A stretch of DNA of 64,000 nucleotides from Trebonia sp964581815 (GTDB lineage: Bacteria > Actinomycetota > Actinomycetes > Streptosporangiales > Streptosporangiaceae). Shown here piece by piece: positions 1 to 8,402 of the stretch. Every line of letters starts with the position of its first letter. Position 1 is the first letter of the stretch. Below the pieces are notes generated by a model. It saw only the letters and a list, made by a program, of their open reading frames with translations, did no database searches and was not told where the DNA came from. The stretch spans positions 61,077-125,076 of the forward strand of contig CAZORE010000006.1 of NCBI GenBank assembly GCA_964581815.1. The letters are read 5' to 3'. Made by a program: the position numbers and the translations under genes.

Positions 1-57
1 GCGGCTCCGCGGCGGCCAGGCTCCTGCCTTGCGCTTCTTGGCCGGCCCGGCCGGCAC
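1..57 (-). CDS. N-terminus of a probable second sugar ABC permease (partial)
   Basis: A GTG at 57-55 on the minus strand opens a 19-codon frame running off the window edge, preceded by GGAG with a 6-nt spacer. It starts 14 nt after the stop of the upstream permease. The visible peptide is short and basic (two lysines, arginine, prolines), as expected for the cytosolic tail of an LplC/YtcP-type permease, which normally follows an LplB-type permease. Only position and charge support the call; any small-start gene could look like this. Confidence 0.4.
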   Translation of the reverse strand, partial: MPAGPAKKRKAGAWPPRSR

Positions 58-71
58 GGCGATCTCCGCGG

Positions 72-1058
72 TTACCACAGGCCTGACCCAACGAAACGAC
101 GGGAGAGGGCGTTGATGCCGAGAACCAGCGCCAAGCCGATGACGGACTCAAACAATCCGACCATCGCGGCGTAGCTGAAGTTGCCGGTCTGGATGCCGAC
201 GCGGTACAGGTACGTGGAAATGACGTCCGCAGTGGGGTAGGTGTCGACGTTGTAGGTCAGCAGGATCTTCTGGAAGCCGACCTGCATGAACTGGCCGACG
301 TTCAGGATCAGGACGACCATCATCGTGGGCCGGATGGCCGGCAGCGTCACGTGCCACGTCTGCTTCCACCGGTTAGCGCCGTCGATCATCGACGCCTCGT
401 ACAGCTGGGCGTCGACCGTGGTGAGCGCCGCGAGGTAGAGGATCGTCCCCCAGCCGGTGTACTGCCAGATCTCCGAGGCCACGTAGACCGGCCGGTACCA
501 GTTCGGATCGGACATGAAGATGATCGGCGAGTGCCCGAACCAGCCGATCACCTCGTTCACGATGCCGCTGGACTGCAGGCCGTTCAGCATGAGCGCGGCG
601 ACCACGACGGAGGACAGGAAGTGCGGCAGGTAGGAAATGCTCTGCACCAATCGCTTCGCCTTGCCGTTGATCACCTCGTTCAACAGCAGCGCGAGAATGA
701 TCGGCAGCGGGAAGCCGATGATCAGCGACAGGCCGCCCAGGATCACCGTGTTCTTGAACACGGCCCAGAAGTTCGGGTCGTGGACCACCTGGTCGAAGTA
801 GTAGAGCCCGACCCACTGGGTGCCGAAGATGGGGCCGCCCGCCTGGTAGAACCGGAACGCGATCACGTTCCCGATCATCGGCAGGTAGCGGAACACCGCG
901 AAGAAAAGCAGCGGAGCGATAGCTAGCGAGTAGAGCTGCCAGTCCTTGCGAACCGTCTTGACCCAGCTGCGGCGTGGTGCCCGTTTGCTCTTGGTGGCAC
1001 GGGCCTTGGGTTGCCGTGCCTGCCGCGCTTCGGGCAGGTCCGGCGTGGTGGTCGTCAT
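72..1058 (-). CDS. LplB-type sugar ABC transporter permease
   Basis: Integral membrane subunit of a carbohydrate importer, 328 aa. After a basic, proline-rich tail of about 40 residues come six hydrophobic spans. The cytoplasmic EAA loop that docks the ATPase is at about residues 221-240 (EASMIDGANR then LP). The family (LplB/YteP, MalF-like) imports oligosaccharides; in Paenibacillus homologues sit beside GH67 genes and take up aldouronates. Its start overlaps the stop of the GH3 gene by ATGA, so the two are translationally coupled. No ATPase or binding protein is visible; such importers often share an MsiK-type ATPase encoded elsewhere. Substrate is inferred from the neighbours. Confidence 0.9.
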   Translation of the reverse strand: MTTTTPDLPEARQARQPKARATKSKRAPRRSWVKTVRKDWQLYSLAIAPLLFFAVFRYLPMIGNVIAFRFYQAGGPIFGTQWVGLYYFDQVVHDPNFWAVFKNTVILGGLSLIIGFPLPIILALLLNEVINGKAKRLVQSISYLPHFLSSVVVAALMLNGLQSSGIVNEVIGWFGHSPIIFMSDPNWYRPVYVASEIWQYTGWGTILYLAALTTVDAQLYEASMIDGANRWKQTWHVTLPAIRPTMMVVLILNVGQFMQVGFQKILLTYNVDTYPTADVISTYLYRVGIQTGNFSYAAMVGLFESVIGLALVLGINALSRRFVGSGLW

Positions 1059-3505
1059 AAGCTCCTCCCTGGATTGCCCGATGCGGACAGCGACACCGCC
1101 TCGAGGTGGACCTCGGACAGCAGCCGACGGCCCTGTCCGACCTCGCGGATGGCGCCGGTCAGGCGCAGCGGCACGGTGGCCGTGATGTCCTGCGCCGACC
1201 GGCCGAAGCGGAGCTCCACGTCACCCGGCTCGACGATGCGCCTGCCCGCGAGACCGGTGAACGAGGCGAGGTCGGCCGGGACCGTGAAGGTCACCCGCGC
1301 TGCCTCGCCGGGTTCGAGCGGCACCCGCTGGTAGCCGATCAGCCGCACGACCGGCTGGGTGGTCTGTGCCACCGGATCGTGCAGGTACAACTGCACGATC
1401 TCGGCGCCTGCCCGCTGGCCGGTGTTGCGGACCGTCACACCGAGGGTCACCTCGCCGTCGACGGGCCAGGCGGCCGCCTCGCCCGTGGTGGCATCGTCGG
1501 CGGTGGCAGCGTCGGCCAAGTCAGGGCCGGCCAAGCCAGCGTCGGACCACTCGAACGTCGTGTAGCTAAGGCCGTGCCCGAACGGGAAGGCGGGAGTGGG
1601 ATCCACCGACGACACCTGGGAGCGGTGCCCGAGCTTCGGTGACAGGTAGGTAGCTGGCAGGCCGCCGGAGTGCCTGGGCACCCCGACCGGCAGCCGCCCT
1701 GACGGGTTCACTTCGCCGAGGAGCACCTCGGCCACCGCCTGGGCGCCGCGCTGGCCGGCCAGGAAGGCGTAGACCACCGCCGCTGCCTCATCGGCCGCCG
1801 GGCCGAGCGCATAGGGCTTCCCGGCCAGCGCCACCACGACGACCGGGGTGCCGGCCGCGAGCACCGCCTCGACAAGTTCTTGCTGCACGCCGGGCAGGCG
1901 CAGGTCGTGCGCGTCGCTGCCCTCCCCCGTGGTACCCAGGCCGAACATGCCCGGCCGGTCACCGACGGCGAGCACGCACACGTCGCTTTCCGCGGCCAGC
2001 GCCACGGCCTCGGCGAAGCCGCCCCTGTCCTCCCCGGTGACCGCGCAGCCGGGGGCGTACCCGAGGTCAGGCAGCAGCGCGCCGAGCGCCTCGCGCAACG
2101 ACGGCACCTCGATTCCGAGCGCGTACCCGGGGTGGTGGTGGCCCACGTGCGAGGGGAACGAGTAGCAGCCGAGCAGCGCCATCGGGTCGTCGGCGACCGG
2201 GCCGACCAGGGCGACTCTGCTCGCTGTGCCTGGCGTGTCCGGCCGCCCCGCGGCGAGCGGCAGGATGCCGGTGTTGCGGAGCAGCACCACCGCTTGCCTG
2301 GCCAGCCGCAGCGCGACGTCCTGGCTGATCTCGTCGTCAAGGCGGAGCTCGCCGAGGTCGGGCTCGGGCTTCCACGTCGCGTCGAGCAGGCCGAGTTCGG
2401 CCTTCTGCGCCAGCACCCGGGCCAGGGCCCGGTCGATGAGCACCTCGTCGACCGTTCCCGCGCGCACCGCGGCGACCAGCGTCTCGCCGAACGTCTCGAT
2501 CGTGGGCAGTTCGACGTCGATGCCCGCGTGCAGCGCCATCCCCGCTGCCTCGGCCGGGCCGGCCGCGACGCCGTGCAGTGCGAACAGGAAACGGATCGCG
2601 AAGTAGTCGGCGACCACTGTGCCGCCGAACCCCCACTGGTCGCGCAGCAGGCCGGTCAGCAGGCCCTCGTCGGCTGCCGCCGGCACGCCGTCGATCTCCG
2701 CGTAGGAGTTCATGACCGACCGCGGGCGGCCCAGCCGCAGCGCCATCTCGAACGGCGGCAGCACGACGTCCGCTTGGTAGCGAGGGCCCATCGCGACCGG
2801 GGCGAGGTTGCGGCCGCCACGCGAGGCGGAGTACCCGGCGAAGTGCTTCAGCGTCGCGACGATGCCCGCCCCCTCGAGCCCTCGCGCGTACGCCGCGCCC
2901 ACGGTGCCGACCAGGTACGGGTCCTCGCTGATCGTTTCCTCGGTACGGCCCCACCGGTAGTCGATGGTCACGTCCATGACCGGGGCCAGGCCCTGGTGCA
3001 CTCCGGCCGCCCGCATGGACTGCCCGATCCGTCCCGCCATCTCCTCGACGAGCTCAGGGTCGAACGCGGCGCCCCAGCTCAGCGGCGCCGGGTAAACGGT
3101 GGCCTGCCAGGCGCAGAAGCCGGTGAGGCACTCCTCGTGGACCAGGGCGGGGATGCCGAACCGGTTGCTCGCCACGATCTGGGCCTGCGCCGCCGCCAGC
3201 GAACGGGCGCCGGCCGCCGGCTCGACGGGGGCCGTGCCGAACGGACGGGTGAGCTGCCCGAGCCCGTGCTTGATCACCTCGTCGAACGGCTGGCCATCCA
3301 CCATGTCGGCCTGGTGGGGTGCCACCCCTCCGCCCGAGGCGTCCGCGCCAACCCAGATGCCGGCCAGTTGAGCGACCTTCTCTTCTAGGGTCATGAGCGG
3401 GATGAGAGCCCCGGCCCGCTCGGCGGCAGACAGCCGCGTGTCCTGCCAGGGATGCCCGTCGCGCCCGGGCCCGGGTGCAGCCACCTGGGGTTGATTCTCT
3501 GTCAT
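1055..3505 (-). CDS. Glycoside hydrolase family 3 (beta-xylosidase/beta-glucosidase)
   Basis: Exo-acting beta-glycosidase of 816 aa without a signal peptide, so probably cytoplasmic and acting on imported oligosaccharides. The N-terminal TIM-barrel domain has the KHFAGY...GRN segment (220-233) and the nucleophile Asp300 in GTVVADYFAI. The alpha/beta sandwich follows, then a C-terminal fibronectin-III-like domain (about 680-785) ending in a typical EPGDVELRFG stretch. It is the first gene of an operon with the downstream permease (4-bp overlap) and is divergent from a lacI gene. Neighbouring GH67 and esterase genes favour xylo-oligosaccharides as substrate over cellobiose, but GH3 specificity cannot be read from sequence. 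Confidence 0.92.
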   Translation of the reverse strand: MTENQPQVAAPGPGRDGHPWQDTRLSAAERAGALIPLMTLEEKVAQLAGIWVGADASGGGVAPHQADMVDGQPFDEVIKHGLGQLTRPFGTAPVEPAAGARSLAAAQAQIVASNRFGIPALVHEECLTGFCAWQATVYPAPLSWGAAFDPELVEEMAGRIGQSMRAAGVHQGLAPVMDVTIDYRWGRTEETISEDPYLVGTVGAAYARGLEGAGIVATLKHFAGYSASRGGRNLAPVAMGPRYQADVVLPPFEMALRLGRPRSVMNSYAEIDGVPAAADEGLLTGLLRDQWGFGGTVVADYFAIRFLFALHGVAAGPAEAAGMALHAGIDVELPTIETFGETLVAAVRAGTVDEVLIDRALARVLAQKAELGLLDATWKPEPDLGELRLDDEISQDVALRLARQAVVLLRNTGILPLAAGRPDTPGTASRVALVGPVADDPMALLGCYSFPSHVGHHHPGYALGIEVPSLREALGALLPDLGYAPGCAVTGEDRGGFAEAVALAAESDVCVLAVGDRPGMFGLGTTGEGSDAHDLRLPGVQQELVEAVLAAGTPVVVVALAGKPYALGPAADEAAAVVYAFLAGQRGAQAVAEVLLGEVNPSGRLPVGVPRHSGGLPATYLSPKLGHRSQVSSVDPTPAFPFGHGLSYTTFEWSDAGLAGPDLADAATADDATTGEAAAWPVDGEVTLGVTVRNTGQRAGAEIVQLYLHDPVAQTTQPVVRLIGYQRVPLEPGEAARVTFTVPADLASFTGLAGRRIVEPGDVELRFGRSAQDITATVPLRLTGAIREVGQGRRLLSEVHLEAVSLSASGNPGRSL

Positions 3506-3534
3506 CTATTCGGAGAATCCAATCCGCATCTTTG

Positions 3535-3547
3535 CCGAAACTTTCGG
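3535..3547. promoter_or_regulatory. LacI-type operator palindrome upstream of the GH3 operon
   Basis: CCGAAACTTTCGG is a perfect 6+1+6 palindrome 30 nt upstream of the GH3 start. The CGAAA-N-TTTCG form is the shape of operators bound by LacI-family regulators of polysaccharide genes in actinobacteria. A degenerate copy, CGAAACTTCT (3738-3747), lies between the lacI promoter and its start. Binding by the adjacent LacI protein is inferred. Confidence 0.7.
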
Positions 3548-3590
3548 AAACCTTACGGTTCCCAAGAGTGACGTAAGTGTAAAATTGTTG

Positions 3591-3618
3591 GCATAGGCCG
3601 TCAAGAGGTGGCCTATGC
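3591..3618. repeat. 9-bp inverted repeat in the divergent promoter region
   Basis: GCATAGGCC (3591-3599) and GGCCTATGC (3610-3618) are perfect arms around a 10-nt spacer. The element lies midway between the divergent GH3 and lacI starts and has no T-tract, so it is more likely a protein-binding site or mRNA leader hairpin than a terminator. Confidence 0.5.
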
Positions 3619-3696
3619 ACCTTTCACCACAAGTAACGTCATAGTCGCGACCAAGATAGGTGCGGTTTTGGGATCTTTCGGACTTAGCGCCTATTA

Positions 3697-3747
3697 TTGC
3701 CCAGAAACCACTACTGTGTTATAAAGCATTAAGTTTACGAAACTTCT
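3697..3747 (+). promoter_or_regulatory. Candidate promoter of the lacI gene
   Basis: TTGCCC (3697-3702), a 17-nt spacer and TATAAA (3720-3725) form a good sigma-70-type promoter. The degenerate operator CGAAACTTCT (3738-3747) sits just past the expected start site, so autoregulation is likely. GAAGG at 3754-3758 is the ribosome binding site. Confidence 0.5.
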
Positions 3748-3762
3748 AGTAGTGAAGGCTCG

Positions 3763-4794
3763 ATGACAACTGTCAACGCCGTCGGACCTCGTCGCGCGAC
3801 GATCGCGGCCATCGCCGAAGAGGTCGGCGTGTCGGTCGCCACGGTCTCCAAGGTGCTCAACGGGCGCGGCGACGTCGCGGCGGAGACGCGGACACGCGTC
3901 GAGGCCAGCCTGGAACGGCACCGCTACCGGCGCCGGGTCAAGCGCCAGCCCCCCTCGACCGGGCACATCGAGCTGGTCTTCCATACGCTCGGCGCCGACT
4001 GGGCGATGGAGATCATCCACGGGGTGCAGGCCGTCTCAGGACCGGCCAACGTCGCCGTTGTGCTGTCGCACCTGGACGGCCGGAGCCGGCCTTCCGACGA
4101 CTGGGTGGACGGCATGCTCGCTCGCCGGCCGCTCGGCGTCGTGGCCGTCATGTGCGGCCTGACCGAGTCACAGCGCGCTGCGTTGCACAGGGAGCGGATC
4201 CCCATCGTCGCCGTGGACACCGACAGCGCGACCGCCGCGTCGATGCCCACGGTCGGCTCGAACAACTGGAATGGCGGGCTGATGGCCGCCCGGCACCTGA
4301 TCGAGCTTGGTCACCGCAGGATGGGTGTCATCTGCGGCCCGCAGGACGCGCTCTGCAGCCAGGCCAGGCTGGCCGGCTTCCGGCTCGGACACGACGAGGC
4401 CGGCCTTCGGCTCGAGCCGGAACTGGTGCGGAGCGGAAACTTCTACCTTGAAGCCGGCTATACGCACGGCCTGGCGCTGCTCGACCGGGCCGACCGCCCG
4501 ACGGCGATCTTCGCCGGATCTGACATGCAGGCGATGGGGGTGCTGCGGGCCGCCCGCAGGCTCGGCATCGACGTCCCCGGCCAGCTCTCGCTGATCGGCT
4601 ATGACAACCTGCCCTTGTCCGCCTGGACCGACCCCGCGCTCACCACGGTCAACCAGCAGCTGCGCGGCATGGCAGGCACCGCGACCCGGATGCTGCTCGA
4701 CCTGGCCAGCGGGATCGAGCCCGCATTGACCAGGATCGACCTGGTCACCGAGCTGGTCGTCAGGGAGAGCACGGCACCGCCGCACGGTCAGTAG
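3763..4794 (+). CDS. LacI-family transcriptional regulator
   Basis: 343 aa. The N-terminal lambda-repressor-like helix-turn-helix is at about residues 13-34 (TIAAIAEEVG then VSVATVSKVLNG), with the hinge helix near 50-60. The rest is the periplasmic-binding-protein-like effector domain with the usual GLMAARHLIELGHRRMG and AIFAGSDMQA segments. It probably represses the divergent GH3/permease operon and perhaps the GH67/esterase operon, releasing DNA on binding a xylan-derived sugar; the effector is inferred. Its stop overlaps the convergent GH67 gene by 7 bp. Confidence 0.93.
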   Translation: MTTVNAVGPRRATIAAIAEEVGVSVATVSKVLNGRGDVAAETRTRVEASLERHRYRRRVKRQPPSTGHIELVFHTLGADWAMEIIHGVQAVSGPANVAVVLSHLDGRSRPSDDWVDGMLARRPLGVVAVMCGLTESQRAALHRERIPIVAVDTDSATAASMPTVGSNNWNGGLMAARHLIELGHRRMGVICGPQDALCSQARLAGFRLGHDEAGLRLEPELVRSGNFYLEAGYTHGLALLDRADRPTAIFAGSDMQAMGVLRAARRLGIDVPGQLSLIGYDNLPLSAWTDPALTTVNQQLRGMAGTATRMLLDLASGIEPALTRIDLVTELVVRESTAPPHGQ

Positions 4795-6878
4795 ATCCTG
4801 CGGCCACGCTCGTCGGCGATGCCTGACTTACGGGCGAAGTACGTGTTGACGATGTCCCGCCACTGCACCGCGTTGGCGACCTGCTCCTCAAGCCGGCGGC
4901 GCACGTTCTCGAAGCGGGGCGGGTCGACCTGCCCCGCCAGCGACTGCCATGCCGCGAGTAGCCCTTCGGCGGCCGCGGCGCCGTCGAAGTGGGAGTCGTA
5001 GATGTGCTGGATGACGGTCTTCCCCGACTTGAGGCGGTGCGTGTACGGGACGTGGTGGAAGAACAGCAGCAGTTCGTCCGGGCAGCTCGCGAGGTCCTCG
5101 TACAGCTTGTACCGCGAGGGCTCGTACTGGGCGGTGTACCTGGTGCCGGTCGCCACCGTGCGGTCCACGCCGACGCCGTCGCGGTCGGCGAAGTGGTAGG
5201 TGCCCCAGCGGGAGTACTCGTAGCCGTCGATGTCCGGACCGTAATGGTAGTGCGGCGTCACCATCCAGCCCACGCCGAGCGGCGCCGTGTAGCTCTCGTA
5301 GATGGACCAGGACTCAAGCAGCATCCGCAGCACCGTGGAGAACACCGGTTCGGCCTGGCCGAACGTCTGGGTGACCCATTCCGCCGCCACGGCCCGCGAC
5401 TCGACCGCGGGATCCCACGACAGCCGGCCAAAGGCGTAGAGGTTTGCCTGCGCGAGCACGTGCCCGGTCCAGGACGGATCGTCCCCGACGTTGGCGACGC
5501 CGGCGACCCCGCCGTAGGGGCGGCCGGTCTTGTGCCCGCTGACGACGTCGGCCAGGGTGGCGGTCTCACCGGCCGGCAGCGTCATGATCTCGTGCCATTG
5601 CGGGTGCAGAAAGCACAGGTCCCGCTGCTGGCCGGTGTACTCCTGGGTGATCTGCACCTCGAGCGCCTCGTTGGTCTCCCGCAGCGCGGTGAGAAGCGGC
5701 GACGCTGGCTCCCTGACCTGGAAGTCCATCGGGCCGAACTTGATCTGCACGATGACGTTGTCGGCGAAGTCGCCGTCCAGCGGCATGAACGTGTCGTAGG
5801 CGGCGCGCGCCCGGTCGGTGGAGCGGTCCCGCCAGTCCTGGTAGCAGTTGTAGACGAAAGCCCGCCACACCACGATCCCGCCGTACGGGCGCAGCGCGGC
5901 CGCGAGCATGTTCGCGCCGTCCGCCTGGCTGCGCCCGTAGACGTGCGGGCCCGGCCGGGACTCGCTGTCCGCCTTCACCACGAACCCGCCGAGGTCCGGG
6001 ATGTGCTCGTACACCACCGCGGCCTGGCTGCGCCACCAGGCGGCGGCGTCGGAGTCGAGCGGGTCGGCGGTGCGCATCGTGCCCAGTGCGATCGGCGAGT
6101 CGAAGCTGATGCTGAGGAACAGCTTGATGCCGTAGCGGCGGAGCACCTCGGCGACCCTGGCGAGGCGGGGCAGGTGCTCCGGGGTGAGCAGCCGCGCGGC
6201 CGCGCGGGAGACGTTGACGTTGTTGGGGCTCAGCGCGTTGACGCCGACGGAGGCGAGCAGCCGGGCGTAGTCGGTGACCCGGCGCAGGTCCCGCGTCACC
6301 TGGCCGTCGGCGAAGAAGATCGACCGCCCCGCGTAGCCGCGCTCGATGCTGCCGTCGATGTTGTCCCAGTGGTTGACCATGCGCAGCTTGTTGGCAGTCG
6401 CCTCGGCCACCCGCAGTCCGCCCGTGGTCAGCCAGCCCGCGGGCTGGCCTGCCTGTAGGCGGCGCAGGAACGCGAAGACCGCGTACAGGCAGGCGGCATC
6501 GCTGCTGCCGGTGATGACGATGCGCCGCGGCCCTGTTACCCCAGCCGGCCCGGGCAGCCCGGCGAGCACGAGGACCTCGTCTTCGCCCGGCCGCCTGTCC
6601 CCCGGGTCGCGACCGGCTGCCGCCCAGGCCGCCGCCGCCTCGGTGGACCCCGGGGCGGCGATGACCACGTGCGACTGCTCCGCCTGCCCGGCCACGGGCA
6701 GCGGCTCGCTCCCGGTCAGCGCCGACAGGCCGCGGACGAGTTCCTCCCGGGCGGTGCGCAGCACCGGCGACGCGCCGGTAGCGGCGAATCGGGACAACAG
6801 GTCCCGCTCGTCAGCCGTCAGGGCATCCGCGCCGAGCGGCGGGTAGCCGAGCCAGCAGTCGTACATGCTCGCGGTCAT
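4788..6878 (-). CDS. aguA: GH67 alpha-glucuronidase
   Basis: Removes (4-O-methyl)glucuronic acid from the non-reducing end of xylo-oligosaccharides, completing aldouronate breakdown. The barrel has the family marks: the ALSPNNVN segment, FVVKADSESRPGP..YGR carrying an acidic catalytic candidate, IVQIKFGPMDFQVREP, QITQEYTGQ and FLHPQWHEI. About 696 aa, near the usual 690-730. The ATG at 6878 is chosen because GGAAAGG lies 6 nt upstream; an in-frame ATG at 6896 has no ribosome site. No signal peptide, so it works inside the cell on imported aldouronates. It lies 28 nt after the esterase gene on the same strand and is convergent with lacI. Confidence 0.93.
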   Translation of the reverse strand: MTASMYDCWLGYPPLGADALTADERDLLSRFAATGASPVLRTAREELVRGLSALTGSEPLPVAGQAEQSHVVIAAPGSTEAAAAWAAAGRDPGDRRPGEDEVLVLAGLPGPAGVTGPRRIVITGSSDAACLYAVFAFLRRLQAGQPAGWLTTGGLRVAEATANKLRMVNHWDNIDGSIERGYAGRSIFFADGQVTRDLRRVTDYARLLASVGVNALSPNNVNVSRAAARLLTPEHLPRLARVAEVLRRYGIKLFLSISFDSPIALGTMRTADPLDSDAAAWWRSQAAVVYEHIPDLGGFVVKADSESRPGPHVYGRSQADGANMLAAALRPYGGIVVWRAFVYNCYQDWRDRSTDRARAAYDTFMPLDGDFADNVIVQIKFGPMDFQVREPASPLLTALRETNEALEVQITQEYTGQQRDLCFLHPQWHEIMTLPAGETATLADVVSGHKTGRPYGGVAGVANVGDDPSWTGHVLAQANLYAFGRLSWDPAVESRAVAAEWVTQTFGQAEPVFSTVLRMLLESWSIYESYTAPLGVGWMVTPHYHYGPDIDGYEYSRWGTYHFADRDGVGVDRTVATGTRYTAQYEPSRYKLYEDLASCPDELLLFFHHVPYTHRLKSGKTVIQHIYDSHFDGAAAAEGLLAAWQSLAGQVDPPRFENVRRRLEEQVANAVQWRDIVNTYFARKSGIADERGRRIY

Positions 6879-6906
6879 CGGAAGCCTTTCCGTCATGACT
6901 CAATGC

Positions 6907-8169
6907 CTACTCGAACAGGCCGAGCGGCACGGCGTTCGCCAGCGCCCGGTAGCCCGCCGGGTTCAAGTGCAGGCCGTCGCCGGTGTCGAACTCCGCCCGG
7001 AGTCGTCGGGGCGCCAGCGGGTCGCGATCAGCCGCGCCGAAGTCGACGACGGCCGCTTCGAAGTCGAGGACGGCGCCGTGGCGGCGCCGCCTGGACCGGA
7101 TCCGGGCGTTGACGAGCCGGCGCGCGTACTCGCGGTGTCCACCGGGGTCATCGTAGGAGACGCTGCCGCCGAAGGGAGTCAGCGTCGCGGCATAGAACGC
7201 GATGCCCGCCGCGTGCGCCTTGGCGGCGATCTGCTCATACGCCGCGCCCAGCTCGACCACGACCTGCGTCTGCGCGGCCAGGGTGGCGTCCGCGGTGCCG
7301 ATGTCGTTCACGCCGGCGAATACCACCAGCCAGCGGACGCCGCTGACCGCGAGCACGTCGCGGTGAAACCGGGCAAGGACGGCCGGGCCAAGGCCGTCGC
7401 GGAGCACCCGGTTACCGCCGATGCCCTGGTTCAGCAGGGCGACACTCCTGGCGGAAGCGGCCCCGCCAGCACCGCGCGAGCGCATCAGGTCGAGCAGCTG
7501 GTCTGGCCAGCGGTCGTTGCCGTTGGTCGTGGAGCCCCGGCCGTCGGTCAGCGAATCGCCGAGGAAGACCACCGCCCCGGTCGGCCCGGCCGCCTCCCGG
7601 CCGGCGTCGATGCCGCTGAGGAAGTACCAGTGCTCAACCTCGGCCGGCTCGGTGCCGCCCGCCCCGGTGAGCTCGGTCGCGGTCGCGTGGTCGCCGGCCG
7701 CCAGGTACGACGTGGTCCGCGACCCCGGGTGCGAGGTGATCCCGCCGGCCGCCGGCTGCCCTGCGGGCAGGTAAAGCGTCACCGCGACGTTCGCGCCGGC
7801 GGTCACCGGGAAGTCGACGGGGTCGGAGATTGCGGCCGCGCCGGGCGGCATGGTCACGCCGGGCCGCCCGGCAAACGTCACCGCCCGCGACGTGCCCGGC
7901 TCGATCGCGCTGACTCCGGCCCGGCCGCCGCCTGGTAGCGCCAGGTAAACCCGGGCAATGCCAAGCTCGGTCTCACCGAAGGCGTTGCTGAGCCGCAGCC
8001 GGATCCGGGTCGCGTCCGCCGTCACCCGGATCGTCTGCCGCAGCGTGCTGTCGCGCAGCACGATCCCGTCACGCGTGAACGGCGGCGGCGGCAGGTTGCC
8101 CGGCTCGGCCTGCTGTGGCGCCGCCGCCCAGATGCCGACCCAGTCGCTCTCCGGGCCTGGGTCAGCCAT
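6907..8169 (-). CDS. SGNH/GDSL-family esterase
   Basis: 420 aa. An N-terminal beta-sandwich-like region (about 1-190) precedes the SGNH hydrolase fold. Block I is VVFLGDSLTDG with catalytic Ser206; block II Gly is in NQGIGGNR; block III Asn in FAGVNDIG; block V is DGLHLNPAGY with Asp398 and His401. This architecture is common in actinobacterial GDSL lipases/acetylxylan esterases. No clear signal peptide. Immediately upstream of GH67 on the same strand, so probably co-transcribed and acting on acetyl groups of xylan fragments (inference). Confidence 0.88.
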   Translation of the reverse strand: MADPGPESDWVGIWAAAPQQAEPGNLPPPPFTRDGIVLRDSTLRQTIRVTADATRIRLRLSNAFGETELGIARVYLALPGGGRAGVSAIEPGTSRAVTFAGRPGVTMPPGAAAISDPVDFPVTAGANVAVTLYLPAGQPAAGGITSHPGSRTTSYLAAGDHATATELTGAGGTEPAEVEHWYFLSGIDAGREAAGPTGAVVFLGDSLTDGRGSTTNGNDRWPDQLLDLMRSRGAGGAASARSVALLNQGIGGNRVLRDGLGPAVLARFHRDVLAVSGVRWLVVFAGVNDIGTADATLAAQTQVVVELGAAYEQIAAKAHAAGIAFYAATLTPFGGSVSYDDPGGHREYARRLVNARIRSRRRRHGAVLDFEAAVVDFGAADRDPLAPRRLRAEFDTGDGLHLNPAGYRALANAVPLGLFE

Positions 8170-8326
8170 CGAGCCCGTGATCGCGGAAGGCCTGGTTCAC
8201 CTCGGCGACCAGGGCACCGCTGTCGTCGTGGACCTCGAGTAGCCCGAGCATCGCGATCCGCACGGGTCTATTGTGCCTGCGGGCAGCCTGGCTGAGGTCA
8301 TCAGCTCGCTTCTTGCTGTTATCCAT
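8162..8326 (-). CDS. Small hypothetical protein (54 aa) overlapping the esterase start
   Basis: A 54-residue frame begins MDNSKKRADD and ends FRDHGLDG. Its stop overlaps the esterase start by 8 bp (ATGGCTGA), the kind of overlap seen in translationally coupled genes. The composition (a KKRADDLSQAARRHNR basic stretch, then an acidic tail) looks like a genuine small protein. No family is recognised and no strong ribosome site precedes the ATG. It would be the first gene of the esterase-GH67 transcript. Confidence 0.4.
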   Translation of the reverse strand: MDNSKKRADDLSQAARRHNRPVRIAMLGLLEVHDDSGALVAEVNQAFRDHGLDG

Positions 8327-8402
8327 TGGCTCGGGTCGGGCTGGGCTCGGGAGGGCGGTACCGGAACGGGTGGCACACGCACTCGTTCGGGAGAATGATG
8401 GC

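Noticed and set aside
1880..3388. A 502-residue open frame on the plus strand across the GH3 gene, and many similar long frames opposite or out of phase with genes
   Set aside because: In DNA of this GC content the unused frames stay open; their products are Arg/Ala/Pro/Gly-rich without domains, while the overlapping gene encodes a recognised family.
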